64,000 bases of DNA from assembly GCA_036351115.1 (NCBI GenBank), contig JAZBOL010000087.1, forward strand, positions 24,342-88,341, written 5' to 3'. The notes below the pieces were generated by a model. That model was not told where the DNA came from. It was given only the letters and a program-made list of their open reading frames with translations, and ran no database searches. The position numbers and the translations under genes were made by a program. How positions within the stretch are numbered: the first letter of the stretch is position 1; each line of letters opens with the position of its first letter. Of the stretch, positions 8,209-16,916 are shown piece by piece. Origin of the DNA: Marinihelvus sp036351115 (GTDB lineage: Bacteria > Pseudomonadota > Gammaproteobacteria > Xanthomonadales > SZUA-36).

Positions 8209-9009
8209 ATGAACTTCGATTTCGCCCTGATTCTCGTCGTACTGACCGCACTCACCGGCCTGATCTGGGCCGCGGACAGCCTGTTGTTCCGGGCGAAGCG
8301 CCGCGATCGCCTGGCGCGCGAGGGCAAGGACCCGGCCCGGGAGCCCGTGGCCGTCGAATACTCCCGTTCCCTCTTTCCCGTGTTGTTCCTGGTCCTCCTG
8401 TTCCGCTCTTTCCTCTTCGAGCCGTTCAAGATTCCCTCGGGTTCCATGATCCCGACCCTGCTGATTGGCGACTTCATCGTGGTGAACAAGTACGCCTACG
8501 GTCTCCGGTTGCCCGTGCTCAACACCAAGTTCGTCGAGCTCGGCGAGCCCAGGCGCGGTGACGTGGTGGTGTTCCGCTACCCGGTCGACCCTTCCGTCAA
8601 TTTCATCAAGCGGGTCGTCGGCCTGCCCGGTGATACGGTGACCTACCGGGACAAGCGGCTCTTCATCAACGGCGAAGCGGTGGAGCACGTGGGCAGTGGT
8701 CCGTACCTGTCGAGCGACGTGAAGTGTTCGACGCCGCGGAGCGACGCGGTGCGCATTCGCGAAGACCTGGGCATCACGCGCCATGACATCCTCGTGCACC
8801 AGTCCTCACCGGGCCGCAACGGCCAGTGGGTCGTGCCCGACGGGCAGTATTTCATGATGGGAGACAACCGTGACCGCAGCAACGACTCGCGGGAATGGGG
8901 GTTCGTCCCGGAGGAAAATCTCGTCGGTCGGGCCGTGGGCATCTGGCTGAACCTGGACGTGAACCGGGGGTGTGCCGACTGGAGCCGCGTGGCCCAGGGA
9001 ATCGAGTAG
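8209..9009 (+). CDS. lepB: Signal peptidase I
   Basis: Membrane-bound endopeptidase, 266 aa, that removes signal peptides from exported proteins. Two N-terminal hydrophobic segments (about 2-22 and 54-70) precede the catalytic Ser-Lys dyad: S79 in IPSGSMIPTL and K134 in NFIKRVVGLPGD. Box E, GDNRDRSNDSREWGFV, is present near 219-234. It is shorter than the E. coli enzyme (324 aa) and like the more compact pseudomonad forms. It is co-directional with lepA and probably co-transcribed. Confidence 0.96.
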   Translation: MNFDFALILVVLTALTGLIWAADSLLFRAKRRDRLAREGKDPAREPVAVEYSRSLFPVLFLVLLFRSFLFEPFKIPSGSMIPTLLIGDFIVVNKYAYGLRLPVLNTKFVELGEPRRGDVVVFRYPVDPSVNFIKRVVGLPGDTVTYRDKRLFINGEAVEHVGSGPYLSSDVKCSTPRSDAVRIREDLGITRHDILVHQSSPGRNGQWVVPDGQYFMMGDNRDRSNDSREWGFVPEENLVGRAVGIWLNLDVNRGCADWSRVAQGIE

Positions 9010-9104
9010 GGCGCCGCAGCCCTGGCCAATGTGATGCCAAGGTTTCATACTGACGCACGCTGGTTTATCATGCACTTACATACAAGCATTGAGATGGGGC
9101 ATCA

Positions 9105-9485
9105 ATGAATATTAAAAAGCAGCTCAAGCAGCAAAGGGGCATGAGCCTGATCGGTTTTCTCATCGTGCTGTCCATGGTGGTGTTTTTCGCCTACCTCGCC
9201 ATGCGCATCACCCCGATCTACATCGAGTTCTATTCGGTCAAGCAGGCCATGAACGGCGTGGCGGACGAACCGGGAAGCGCGAATTTTTCGCCCTTCGACG
9301 TCAAGGACAAGATGCTGAACCGTCTGTATGTCAGCTACTCCGACGGCAACGTGACCCGAGAGAACATCAAGGTGGTTCGCAACAACGGAGTCTGGCTCGT
9401 CGTTCGTTACGACGTGCGCAAACCGCTCATGGGCAACCTCGACATCATCGCTTCCTTCGATGAGCGGGTGATGCTCGGAAACTGA
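9105..9485 (+). CDS. DUF4845 family membrane protein
   Basis: 126-aa protein with one N-terminal transmembrane helix (about 13-33, MSLIGFLIVLSMVVFFAYLA) and a small exported domain of about 90 residues. The positively charged start (MNIKKQLKQQRG) followed by a hydrophobic run looks pilin-like, but there is no clear prepilin cleavage site. DUF4845 proteins recur between lepB and rnc in gammaproteobacteria; the function is unknown. The conserved position suggests a housekeeping role linked to its neighbours. Confidence 0.8.
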   Translation: MNIKKQLKQQRGMSLIGFLIVLSMVVFFAYLAMRITPIYIEFYSVKQAMNGVADEPGSANFSPFDVKDKMLNRLYVSYSDGNVTRENIKVVRNNGVWLVVRYDVRKPLMGNLDIIASFDERVMLGN

Positions 9486-9549
9486 TCTGTCACCGCAAGC
9501 CCGGACACCGGTTCCGGGCCTGCACACGGCCCCCGGCGAGAACAGCGAC

Positions 9550-10230
9550 ATGAAGCGCACAGAACGCACGCTGCCCGGGGTCGAGCATGAATTCCTGGAT
9601 CCCGGCCTCCTGTCGGAAGCGTTGACGCACCGCAGTCTTTCCTCGCAAAACAACGAGCGTCTCGAGTTTCTCGGCGACGCTGTCCTCAATTTCGTCATCG
9701 CTTCCGAACTCTTCGACCTTCGGCCGGACGACAACGAGGGCTCGCTCAGCCGACTTCGATCCCGGGTCGTGCGGGGTGAGTCGCTGGCGCGGGTCGCACG
9801 CCGCATCAAGCTCGGCGACCACCTCCAGATGGGTGAGGGTGAGCTGAAGTCCGGCGGTTACCTGCGTGATTCGGTCCTGGCAGATGCGCTCGAGGCGGTC
9901 CTCGGTGCGGTGTACCTCGATGCGGGCTACGAAGCGGCTGCGGCGGTCATTCGACATCTCTTCGGTGAAGTCGTGGCTTCCCTGCCGGATGCAGAGACGC
10001 TCAAGGACGCCAAGACGCGCCTCCAGGAATGGCTGCAGGCGAGGAGTCGACCGCTGCCGGTGTACACGCTGGTCAGGGAAGAAGGCGCCGAGCACGCAAA
10101 GCGCTTCACCGTCGCCTGCCGGCTCGAGGACACGGGCTTCGAAGCGGAAGCCATGGGCACCAGCCGCCGGAAGGCGGAGCAGGAAGCGGCGGCCGCGGTG
10201 CTCGCCGCGCAGACGGAGGCCGCCCCGTGA
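9550..10230 (+). CDS. rnc: Ribonuclease III
   Basis: Double-strand-specific endoribonuclease for rRNA and mRNA processing, 226 aa (E. coli 226). The RNase III signature ERLEFLGDAVLNF lies near 37-49, the second acidic cluster is LADALEAVLGAVYLDAGYE (about 112-130), and a C-terminal dsRNA-binding domain starts at DAKTRLQEWLQ. Its stop overlaps the GTG start of era by three bases, a conserved coupling. Confidence 0.97.
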   Translation: MKRTERTLPGVEHEFLDPGLLSEALTHRSLSSQNNERLEFLGDAVLNFVIASELFDLRPDDNEGSLSRLRSRVVRGESLARVARRIKLGDHLQMGEGELKSGGYLRDSVLADALEAVLGAVYLDAGYEAAAAVIRHLFGEVVASLPDAETLKDAKTRLQEWLQARSRPLPVYTLVREEGAEHAKRFTVACRLEDTGFEAEAMGTSRRKAEQEAAAAVLAAQTEAAP

Positions 10231-11138
10231 TCGAATTACCCGGCAACCCGGAAGAGTTTCGCTTCGGCTACGTGGCGCTCATCGGCCGGCCCAACGTGGG
10301 CAAGTCGACCCTCATGAACGCGGTGCTCGGTCAGAAGGTGAGCATCGTGACCTACAAGCCGCAAACGACCCGGCAGCGTGTTGCCGGGATCAAGACGACG
10401 GACAAGGGCCAGGTGGTCTACCTGGACACGCCGGGCATTCACGCGTCCGCGGGCCGCGCGCTCAACCGCTACATGAACCGCGTGGCCAAGGCCACGTTCC
10501 GCGACGTCGAGCTCATCCTGTTCCTGCTCGAAGCCGGACGCTACACGCGCCAGGACAAGGCCATCGCCAAGCTCCTCTCCAGGGCGGAGGTCCCCGTATT
10601 CCTGGTGGTGAACAAGGTCGACACCATCGGCGACAAGGAATCCCTGCTGGCCTACCTGGCGGAAGTCACGGAGGGCAGGGACTATGAACAGGTGTTCCTC
10701 GTCTCGGCGCTCAAGGGTGACGGCGTCGACGAGCTCGAGCAGCGCATTCTCGAACGGCTGCCGTTTTCCATGCCGTTTTACGACGAGGACCAGATCACGG
10801 ATCGGAGCGAGCGCTTCCTCGCCGCCGAGTTTCTGCGCGAAGCCCTGACGCTCCGGCTGCACCAGGAGCTTCCCTACAGCCTCACCGTGGATATCGAACG
10901 CTTCAAACGTGAGAAAAACGTTCTGCACATCAACGCGGTCATCTGGGTGGAGCGTGACAGCCAGAAGCAGATCGTCATCGGCAAGGGCGGCCAGGTTCTC
11001 AAGCAGGTCGGCCGCGAGGCGCGCCAGGCCATGGAAGCGCTGTTCGGAGAGAAGGTGCATCTCGAGACCTGGGTCAAGGTTTCCCGGGACTGGTCCCGCA
11101 GCGAAAAGATGCTCGAGCGCTTCGGTTTCGACGACTAG
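10227..11138 (+). CDS. era: GTPase Era (16S rRNA / 30S assembly factor)
   Basis: 303-aa ribosome-assembly GTPase (E. coli 301). GTPase motifs are GRPNVGKST (G1), DTPGIH (G3) and NKVD (G4). The C-terminal KH domain contains RDSQKQIVIGKGGQVLKQVG, which binds the 3' end of 16S rRNA. I place the start at the GTG overlapping the rnc stop (GTGA), which gives the standard N-terminus and length. Forms rnc-era-recO with its neighbours. Confidence 0.97.
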   Translation: MIELPGNPEEFRFGYVALIGRPNVGKSTLMNAVLGQKVSIVTYKPQTTRQRVAGIKTTDKGQVVYLDTPGIHASAGRALNRYMNRVAKATFRDVELILFLLEAGRYTRQDKAIAKLLSRAEVPVFLVVNKVDTIGDKESLLAYLAEVTEGRDYEQVFLVSALKGDGVDELEQRILERLPFSMPFYDEDQITDRSERFLAAEFLREALTLRLHQELPYSLTVDIERFKREKNVLHINAVIWVERDSQKQIVIGKGGQVLKQVGREARQAMEALFGEKVHLETWVKVSRDWSRSEKMLERFGFDD

Positions 11139-11196
11139 CCCGGCATCCGCCGCGCGGGGGCTTGCCGGGGATTGAATCCGCCCCTATCGTGGCGCG

Positions 11197-11994
11197 ATGC
11201 AAAAGGTCCAGCTCCAGCCCGCTTACGTCTTGCATTCCAGGCCATTCCGGGAAAGCAGCCAGCTGCTCGAGCTCCTGACACGGGATTTCGGCCGCGTGGG
11301 GGCGGTCGCGCGGGGTGCGCGTGGCGCACGTTCGCGCTGGCGAGGTGTTCTGCAGCCCTTTCGGCCCCTGCTGGTCAGCTTTTCACGCCGGTCCGAGCTG
11401 GCGACGCTCACGGCGGCAGACCAGGTGGCAGCTCCGCCGGCGTTGTCCGGCGAAGCCCTCTACTGCGGGCTGTACGTGAATGAACTGACCCTTCGGCTCC
11501 TGCTGCGGGACGACCCCCATGCCGAAGTGTTCGAACAGTACCGGGAAACGCTCGGCGCCCTCGTAGGCGGGGAGGCGCTGCAGTCGGCCCTGCGTCTGTA
11601 TGAAAAGCAGCTCTTGGATGCGACGGGTTTCGGCCTGATATTGGATCGTGAGGCCGGCAGCGAAACGCCCCTGGATCCACAGGCCCGATACGACTATCAG
11701 CCCGATCGGGGCCCGGTCCGTGTCGCAGACAGCGCCCGGGCCCGGGACGGGGTGCTGGCGGGGCACGTGTTGCTGGCGCTGGACGCCGGCCACGTCGATC
11801 CCGCGGACTGGTCTTCACTCCGCGCGCTCATGCGCCGCGTTCTGAAGCGACAGCTTGGTGATCGCCCGCTGGCCAGCGAAGCCCTGTTTCGGGCGCTACG
11901 CCGGGGCCGGGCGGAACCGGCGCCGGACGCCACCACGGATCCCGGGAGGGACCCAGTGACCAACAAGGAATCGAACCATGGTTCAAGCCAATGA
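11197..11994 (+). CDS. recO: DNA repair protein RecO
   Basis: 265-aa RecF-pathway mediator that helps load RecA on SSB-coated DNA. The N-terminal OB-fold is recognisable from YVLHSRPFRESSQLLELLTRDFGRVGAVARGARG; the C-terminal helical domain has YCGLYVNELTLRLLLRDDPH. A zinc-finger cysteine set is not evident, as in many gammaproteobacterial RecO proteins. The 3' end overlaps pdxJ by 17 bases, so the last residues are read in two frames. Confidence 0.93.
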   Translation: MQKVQLQPAYVLHSRPFRESSQLLELLTRDFGRVGAVARGARGARSRWRGVLQPFRPLLVSFSRRSELATLTAADQVAAPPALSGEALYCGLYVNELTLRLLLRDDPHAEVFEQYRETLGALVGGEALQSALRLYEKQLLDATGFGLILDREAGSETPLDPQARYDYQPDRGPVRVADSARARDGVLAGHVLLALDAGHVDPADWSSLRALMRRVLKRQLGDRPLASEALFRALRRGRAEPAPDATTDPGRDPVTNKESNHGSSQ

Positions 11995-12712
11995 CGGCGC
12001 CCTGCTTCTCGGGGTGAACATTGATCACGTGGCGACGATTCGCCAGGCCCGCGGCACGGATTATCCCTCCGTGTTGCAGGCGGCCGCGATCGCCGAGGAA
12101 GCGGGGGCGGACGCCATCACGATTCACCTGCGGGAAGACCGTCGGCACATCCAGGATGACGAGGTGGAGGCGCTGTGCCGCCAGGTGAACACCCGCGTGA
12201 ACCTGGAAATCGCCGTGACCGACGAGATGCTTGCGATCGCCGAGCGGAACCAGCCGGCCGACGTGTGTCTCGTTCCGGAGAAGCGTCAGGAGCTGACCAC
12301 CGAGGGCGGCCTCGACGTCGCGCGCCACCACGCGCAGGTGCGGGCCGCTTGCGAACGGCTGCGCAATGCCGGTATCCGGGTTTCCCTGTTCGTCGATCCG
12401 GACCCCGTGCAGCTGCAGGCGTCCGCGGACTGCGGCGCACCGGTGATCGAGCTGCATACCGGCGCCTACGCGGAGGTCGAGGGGGACGCCCAGGCCGAGG
12501 AGCTGCGCCGCCTGCAACGGGCAAGTGAAATCGGCGCCGATCTTGGGCTCCAGGTCAACGCGGGACACGGACTCCACTACGAGAACGTTCACCCGATCGT
12601 GGACATTCCCCAGATCGTGGAGCTCAACATCGGCCATGCGATCGTCGCCCGGGCCCTGTTCGTGGGGCTCGGCCAGGCGGTCCGTGAAATGCGCTCCCTG
12701 ATGACCCGCTGA
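11978..12712 (+). CDS. pdxJ: Pyridoxine 5'-phosphate synthase
   Basis: 244-aa TIM-barrel enzyme that condenses 1-deoxyxylulose 5-phosphate with 3-amino-2-oxopropyl phosphate in the DXP-dependent vitamin B6 pathway. Signature segments are LLLGVNIDHVATIRQARGT at the N-terminus, HLREDRRHIQDDEV, VCLVPEKRQELTTEGG and the C-terminal LNIGHAIVARALFVGL. An AAGGAA ribosome site precedes the ATG inside recO. The recO-pdxJ order is classical. Confidence 0.97.
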   Translation: MVQANDGALLLGVNIDHVATIRQARGTDYPSVLQAAAIAEEAGADAITIHLREDRRHIQDDEVEALCRQVNTRVNLEIAVTDEMLAIAERNQPADVCLVPEKRQELTTEGGLDVARHHAQVRAACERLRNAGIRVSLFVDPDPVQLQASADCGAPVIELHTGAYAEVEGDAQAEELRRLQRASEIGADLGLQVNAGHGLHYENVHPIVDIPQIVELNIGHAIVARALFVGLGQAVREMRSLMTR

Positions 12713-12714
12713 TC

Positions 12715-14046
12715 GTGGGGCGCCGCCGGAAACTGCCCAGCGAGCCGTTCGAGGTGGAGACCGGCGCCCTGGATGCCAAGGGCGCCGCCGCCGCGCAACA
12801 CGATGATCGCCAGCTCCGGGTGTGGGGCGCGCTGCCGGGGGAGCGTGTGCTGGCCCGTTACCTGTTCGGCCGCCGATTTCGGGGGCAGGCGGAAACCGTC
12901 GAGGTGATGGAGCCTGCCGAAGGGCGCGTCCTCCCGCCCTGTCCCAGCTTTGGGACCTGCAGCGCCTGCACCCTCCAGCACCTCTCCCGTGAAGCGCAGC
13001 TGTCCTTCAAACAGGAGCGGCTCCTGGCCCTGCTCGATGAACAACTGCCTGGCGGTGCGTTGAAGCCCGGGCGTGTGCTGCCACCCCTGGACGCGGACCG
13101 CTGGAACTATCGCCGCAAGGCGCGCCTGTCGGTTCGTGCGGTAAAGGGCAAGGGGCGCGTGCTGGTGGGTTTCCGCGAACGGGACGGGCGCTTCGTGACC
13201 GACATGCAGGCGTGCCACACCCTGTTCACGCCGGTGGCAGAAGCCCTGCCGGCGCTTTCCGAGCTGATCGGTTCCCTGGACGCCGCCGCCACGATCCCCC
13301 AGATCGAGGCCACCTGCGGCGACGAGGCCACGGCCCTCGTATTGCGTCATCTCGAACCACTGAGCGAGGCCGATCTCGATCGCCTGAAAGCCTTCGAAGC
13401 GGCGACGGGCTTTCGCTGGTACCTGCAGCCCAAGGGACCGGAAACGGTGGCGCCGCTCGTGCCGGGTCCCTCGCGGCTTCGTTACGCCCTGGCGGACCAC
13501 GCACTCGAATTCCACTTCGAGCCCCTGGACTTCGTGCAGGTCAACCAGTCCCTCAACGAGGCCATGATCGCGCAGGCGCTCGAGTTGCTGTCGCCCGGTG
13601 CCGGGGACCGGGTCCTGGACCTGTTTTGCGGGCTGGGCAATTTCACCTTACCGATCGCGCGCCGGGTGTCTGCCGTCGTGGGCCTTGAAGGGTCTTTCGC
13701 CCTGGTCCAGCGCGCCGAGGAGAATGCCCGGGACAACGACGTCGACAATGCGCGTTTCGCAGCCGTGGATCTCTACGGTGACACGGTGGATGCCGCCTGG
13801 CCCCAGGGACGCTTCGACGCGGTCCTGCTCGATCCGCCACGCTCGGGCGCCGCGCCCGTGCTCCAGCGCATTGCCGACACGGGCGCCGACCGGGTGCTCT
13901 ATGTATCCTGCAATCCGGAAACGCTCGCGAGCGACGCCGCCGAACTGGTGCGGGGTCACGGCTTCCGCCTGGCGGCGGCCGGCGCCATGGACATGTTTCC
14001 CCAAACCACGCACATTGAGGCCATGGCGCTGTTCGAGCGCCACTGA
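12715..14046 (+). CDS. rlmD: 23S rRNA (uracil-1939-C5)-methyltransferase
   Basis: SAM-dependent RNA methyltransferase with a 4Fe-4S cluster, 443 aa (E. coli RlmD 433). Iron-sulfur cysteines appear as C76, C82 and C85 (CPSFGTCSAC) with a later one in MQACHTL. The methyltransferase domain has VLDLFCGLGNFTLPIA (SAM site), LLDPPRSG, and the catalytic cysteine in YVSCNPETLASDA. It starts with GTG two bases after the pdxJ stop, so translation is probably coupled. Confidence 0.95.
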   Translation: MGRRRKLPSEPFEVETGALDAKGAAAAQHDDRQLRVWGALPGERVLARYLFGRRFRGQAETVEVMEPAEGRVLPPCPSFGTCSACTLQHLSREAQLSFKQERLLALLDEQLPGGALKPGRVLPPLDADRWNYRRKARLSVRAVKGKGRVLVGFRERDGRFVTDMQACHTLFTPVAEALPALSELIGSLDAAATIPQIEATCGDEATALVLRHLEPLSEADLDRLKAFEAATGFRWYLQPKGPETVAPLVPGPSRLRYALADHALEFHFEPLDFVQVNQSLNEAMIAQALELLSPGAGDRVLDLFCGLGNFTLPIARRVSAVVGLEGSFALVQRAEENARDNDVDNARFAAVDLYGDTVDAAWPQGRFDAVLLDPPRSGAAPVLQRIADTGADRVLYVSCNPETLASDAAELVRGHGFRLAAAGAMDMFPQTTHIEAMALFERH

Positions 14047-14075
14047 GCCCCATTCAAAGCCAGGAGAGCCGACGC

Positions 14076-14546
14076 ATGGCGCTGGAAATCGAACGCAAGT
14101 TTTTGCCCCGGGACGAGAGCTGGCGAACGAACGTGCTTCGTTCCGTGCCCATGAAACAGGCTTATCTGGGGGGCGACGGCGTCTCGATCCGGGTGCGCCT
14201 CGCCGGGGACGTGGCCACGATCAACATCAAGCAGATGCGCCTGGGTCGTGAACGGGAGGAATTCGAGTATCCCGTCCCCCTCGAGGATGGTTTGCGGCTC
14301 TATGCCCTGGCCGGGGGCGGCAAGGTGGCGAAAACCCGCCACTACCTGCGCCATGGCGGCTTGCTCTGGGAAATCGACGAATTCGAGGAGCGCAATGCCG
14401 GGCTGGTGGTGGCCGAGGTGGAGCTCGAGGCCGTGGACCAGGCGGTGGAGCTGCCGCCCTGGGCGGGGGAGGAGGTGACCGAGGTGGATCGCTACTACAA
14501 CGTGGCGCTCGCCATCGCGCCCTTTGACACCTGGGAGGACGCATGA
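14076..14546 (+). CDS. CYTH domain phosphohydrolase (YgiF/NeuTTM-like)
   Basis: 156-aa CYTH protein opening with the diagnostic EIERKFL (ExExK) metal-triphosphate motif. Basic and acidic residues of the tunnel follow: IRVRL, TINIKQM, EFEYPV, and WEIDEFE with AEVELE near the end. Small stand-alone members hydrolyse tripolyphosphate or bind triphosphorylated substrates. Its stop overlaps the nagZ start by four bases (ATGA). Confidence 0.88.
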   Translation: MALEIERKFLPRDESWRTNVLRSVPMKQAYLGGDGVSIRVRLAGDVATINIKQMRLGREREEFEYPVPLEDGLRLYALAGGGKVAKTRHYLRHGGLLWEIDEFEERNAGLVVAEVELEAVDQAVELPPWAGEEVTEVDRYYNVALAIAPFDTWEDA

Positions 14547-15589
14547 ACGACGCGGACATGGCCGCGCCTCGCCCCGGGCCGGTCCTGATCGGCATCGAAG
14601 GCGTCGAGCTCCGGCCCCGGGAGAAGGAATGGCTCAACCACCCGCTGGTGGGTGGCGTCGTACTGTTCACGCGCAACTACCACAGCCTGCCCCAGCTGGA
14701 ACTGCTCAACGCGTCCATTCGTGAAACCGCGAAAGCGCCCATGCTGATCTGCGTCGACCACGAAGGGGGAAGGGTGCAGCGGTTTCGGGACGGGTTTACG
14801 CGTCTGCCGAACCTCGCGCTCCTGGGCCGCCTGTACGCCGACTCGGCGGACGTCGCCCGGGATTTTGCGTACCGCCACGGGCGGGTCATGGCGACGGAGC
14901 TGCTCGTCGCCGGGGTGGATCACAGCTTTGCGCCGGTGCTGGACCTGGACGTCGAGAGCTGTGTCATCGGAGACCGGTCCTTCTCGTCGCGGGCGGACGC
15001 CGTGACCGACCTGGGCCGCCATTACCTGGCCGGCATGCACGATTCGGGCATGAAGACCTGCGGGAAACATTTTCCGGGACACGGCTCCGTGCTCGCCGAT
15101 TCCCACACGCACGACGTGGTGGACGAGCGCGACGAGGCGAGCATCCGCGCCACGGATCTCGAACCGTTCGTTGCGCTGAAGAAGGATCTCGACGCGGTGA
15201 TGATGGCCCACGTCGTGTACCCGGCTGTTGATGAACAACCCGCCGGTTACTCGAAACGCTGGATTCGGGACGTGCTTCGGGAGGAACTGGGTTACGAGGG
15301 CGTTGTCCTGTCCGACGACCTGGGCATGCACGCGGCGGGCTTCGCTGGTAAGCTGCCCGACCGCGCGCAGCGCTCCTTCGAGGCGGGTTGCGACGCGGTG
15401 CTGGTGTGCCAGCCGGAAGACGCAGCCACGCTGCTGGAGGACTGGGGCGATGCCCCCGCGCCTGACGGATCGGCGTTGCTCCGCCTGGCCGGGAAAAACA
15501 GCGTCACGCGCGAGGAACTCGCGACGGTCGGAGAGTGGCGGCACTGGCAACGATCCCTTGAAGAACTGGAGCAATCGAAATGGGCCTAG
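14543..15589 (+). CDS. nagZ: Beta-N-acetylhexosaminidase NagZ (GH3, peptidoglycan recycling)
   Basis: Cytosolic GH3 glucosaminidase of 348 aa that removes GlcNAc from anhydro-muropeptides. Conserved blocks are CVDHEGGRVQR, the flexible-loop KHFPGHGSVLADSHTHDVV carrying the catalytic His/Asp pair, and LSDDLGM with the nucleophile aspartate. No signal peptide, as expected. The 3' end overlaps hpt by 10 bases. Release of anhydro-muropeptides influences ampC induction in organisms with AmpR, which is not visible here. Confidence 0.95.
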   Translation: MNDADMAAPRPGPVLIGIEGVELRPREKEWLNHPLVGGVVLFTRNYHSLPQLELLNASIRETAKAPMLICVDHEGGRVQRFRDGFTRLPNLALLGRLYADSADVARDFAYRHGRVMATELLVAGVDHSFAPVLDLDVESCVIGDRSFSSRADAVTDLGRHYLAGMHDSGMKTCGKHFPGHGSVLADSHTHDVVDERDEASIRATDLEPFVALKKDLDAVMMAHVVYPAVDEQPAGYSKRWIRDVLREELGYEGVVLSDDLGMHAAGFAGKLPDRAQRSFEAGCDAVLVCQPEDAATLLEDWGDAPAPDGSALLRLAGKNSVTREELATVGEWRHWQRSLEELEQSKWA

Positions 15590-16146
15590 CCGACACCGTG
15601 GGTCACCCGGATCCCCAATCCCTGCTGGATCGATCGGAGGTCGTGTTCGACAACGAAGCGGTCGAGGCGGCGCTGGACCAGATGGCCGAGGTCATCAATG
15701 CCCATTACGGCGACCAGCCCATCGTGCTCATGGGCGTCATGACCGGCGCGATTCTGCCCATGGCCTGGCTCGCCACGCGCCTGACCATGCCGATGACCAT
15801 GGATTTCGTGCACGCCACCCGCTATCGCGGCGGACTGCATGGCCACGAGCTCGAATACCGCGTACCTCCGCGCCTCGACCTGGAGGGACAGCACGTGCTG
15901 GTCATCGACGACATCTTCGACGAGGGCAACACGCTCGCGGCCATCAAGGGATCCGTGGAAAAACGCAAGGCCGCCAGCGTCAAGCTGGCGGTGCTCGTGC
16001 GTAAGGATCACGACCGCGGACTGCCGAGAGACTATGTCGATTTCGTGGGCCTGGACGTGCCGGACGTCTACGTTTATGGCTGCGGAATGGACGCTTACGA
16101 GGAGTGGCGTCACCTCGACCGCATCATGGCGCTCAACACGGATTGA
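15580..16146 (+). CDS. hpt: Hypoxanthine-guanine phosphoribosyltransferase
   Basis: 188-aa purine phosphoribosyltransferase converting hypoxanthine or guanine plus PRPP to IMP or GMP. The PRPP loop is HVLVIDDIFDEGNTLAAI (about 106-123), and the N-terminal part has LMGVMTGAILPMAWLA. The C-terminal YVDFVGLDVPDVYVYGCGMD matches the purine-recognition loop of gammaproteobacterial Hpt homologues. It sits before a phosphorylase that can release hypoxanthine, which supports this specificity. Confidence 0.9.
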   Translation: MGLADTVGHPDPQSLLDRSEVVFDNEAVEAALDQMAEVINAHYGDQPIVLMGVMTGAILPMAWLATRLTMPMTMDFVHATRYRGGLHGHELEYRVPPRLDLEGQHVLVIDDIFDEGNTLAAIKGSVEKRKAASVKLAVLVRKDHDRGLPRDYVDFVGLDVPDVYVYGCGMDAYEEWRHLDRIMALNTD

Positions 16147-16172
16147 ACGGCGTTGGACCGAGTAGCTGAAGC

Positions 16173-16907
16173 ATGAGGCGCCTGGGCCTGATCGGCGGCA
16201 GCGGGTTTGACCACTGGGGCGAACCGGTCGAACGGCGGGCCGTGGAAACCCCCTTTGGTGAACCTTCCGACGCCTTTCAGGCCTTCGAGCGCAGTTCGAC
16301 GAGGCTCTGGTTTCTGCCCCGGCACGGTTCAGACCACGGCATCGCTCCCCATCGCGTCAACTACCGGGCCAACCTGTTCGCCTTCAGCACCCTGGAGGTC
16401 GAAGCGGTGCTCACGGTCAACGCGGTCGGCAGCCTCGATGTCAACCTGCCCGCCGGGAGCCTTGCGCTGCCGGACCAGTTGATTGACTACACCCACGGTC
16501 GGGAAAGCAGTTTTCACGACGGCGTGGCGGGAGATCTCGACCACGTCGAATTCGCCGAACCGTTCAGCCACCGCTGGCGCGCGGAGCTCCTGCGGGCTGC
16601 CGAGGCAAGCGGCGTCGCCGTGCGCGACGGCGGGTGCATCGCTGTCACCCAGGGCCCCCGGCTGGAGACGGCGGCGGAAATTCGCCGGCTCGCCCGCGAC
16701 GGCTCGGACCTGGTTGGCATGACCAGCATGCCCGAGGCCGTGCTGGCCCGGGAGCTGGGGTTGCCCTATGCCACCCTGGCGGTGGTGGCGAACCTGGCCG
16801 CGGGGCTCGAGAAGGACCCCATTACCGTCGAGGCCATCGACCGGACCCTGGCGGACGCCATGGGTCGGGTCCATACGCTGATCGATCGACTGTTACAGAA
16901 CCTGTGA
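16173..16907 (+). CDS. mtnP: S-methyl-5'-thioinosine phosphorylase (MTAP/PNP family)
   Basis: 244-aa nucleoside phosphorylase of the MTAP/PNP-2 family. Clear motifs are GLIGGSGFD (phosphate loop), FLPRHGSDHGIAPHRVNYRAN, NAVGSLD, GPRLETAAEIR and VGMTSMPEAVLARE. The Pseudomonas aeruginosa homologue next to nagZ prefers methylthioinosine over methylthioadenosine. The adjacent hpt, which would recover the released hypoxanthine, favours that activity here too, but specificity is inferred and the symbol is the family one. Confidence 0.85.
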   Translation: MRRLGLIGGSGFDHWGEPVERRAVETPFGEPSDAFQAFERSSTRLWFLPRHGSDHGIAPHRVNYRANLFAFSTLEVEAVLTVNAVGSLDVNLPAGSLALPDQLIDYTHGRESSFHDGVAGDLDHVEFAEPFSHRWRAELLRAAEASGVAVRDGGCIAVTQGPRLETAAEIRRLARDGSDLVGMTSMPEAVLARELGLPYATLAVVANLAAGLEKDPITVEAIDRTLADAMGRVHTLIDRLLQNL

Positions 16908-16916
16908 GTTCCCGAC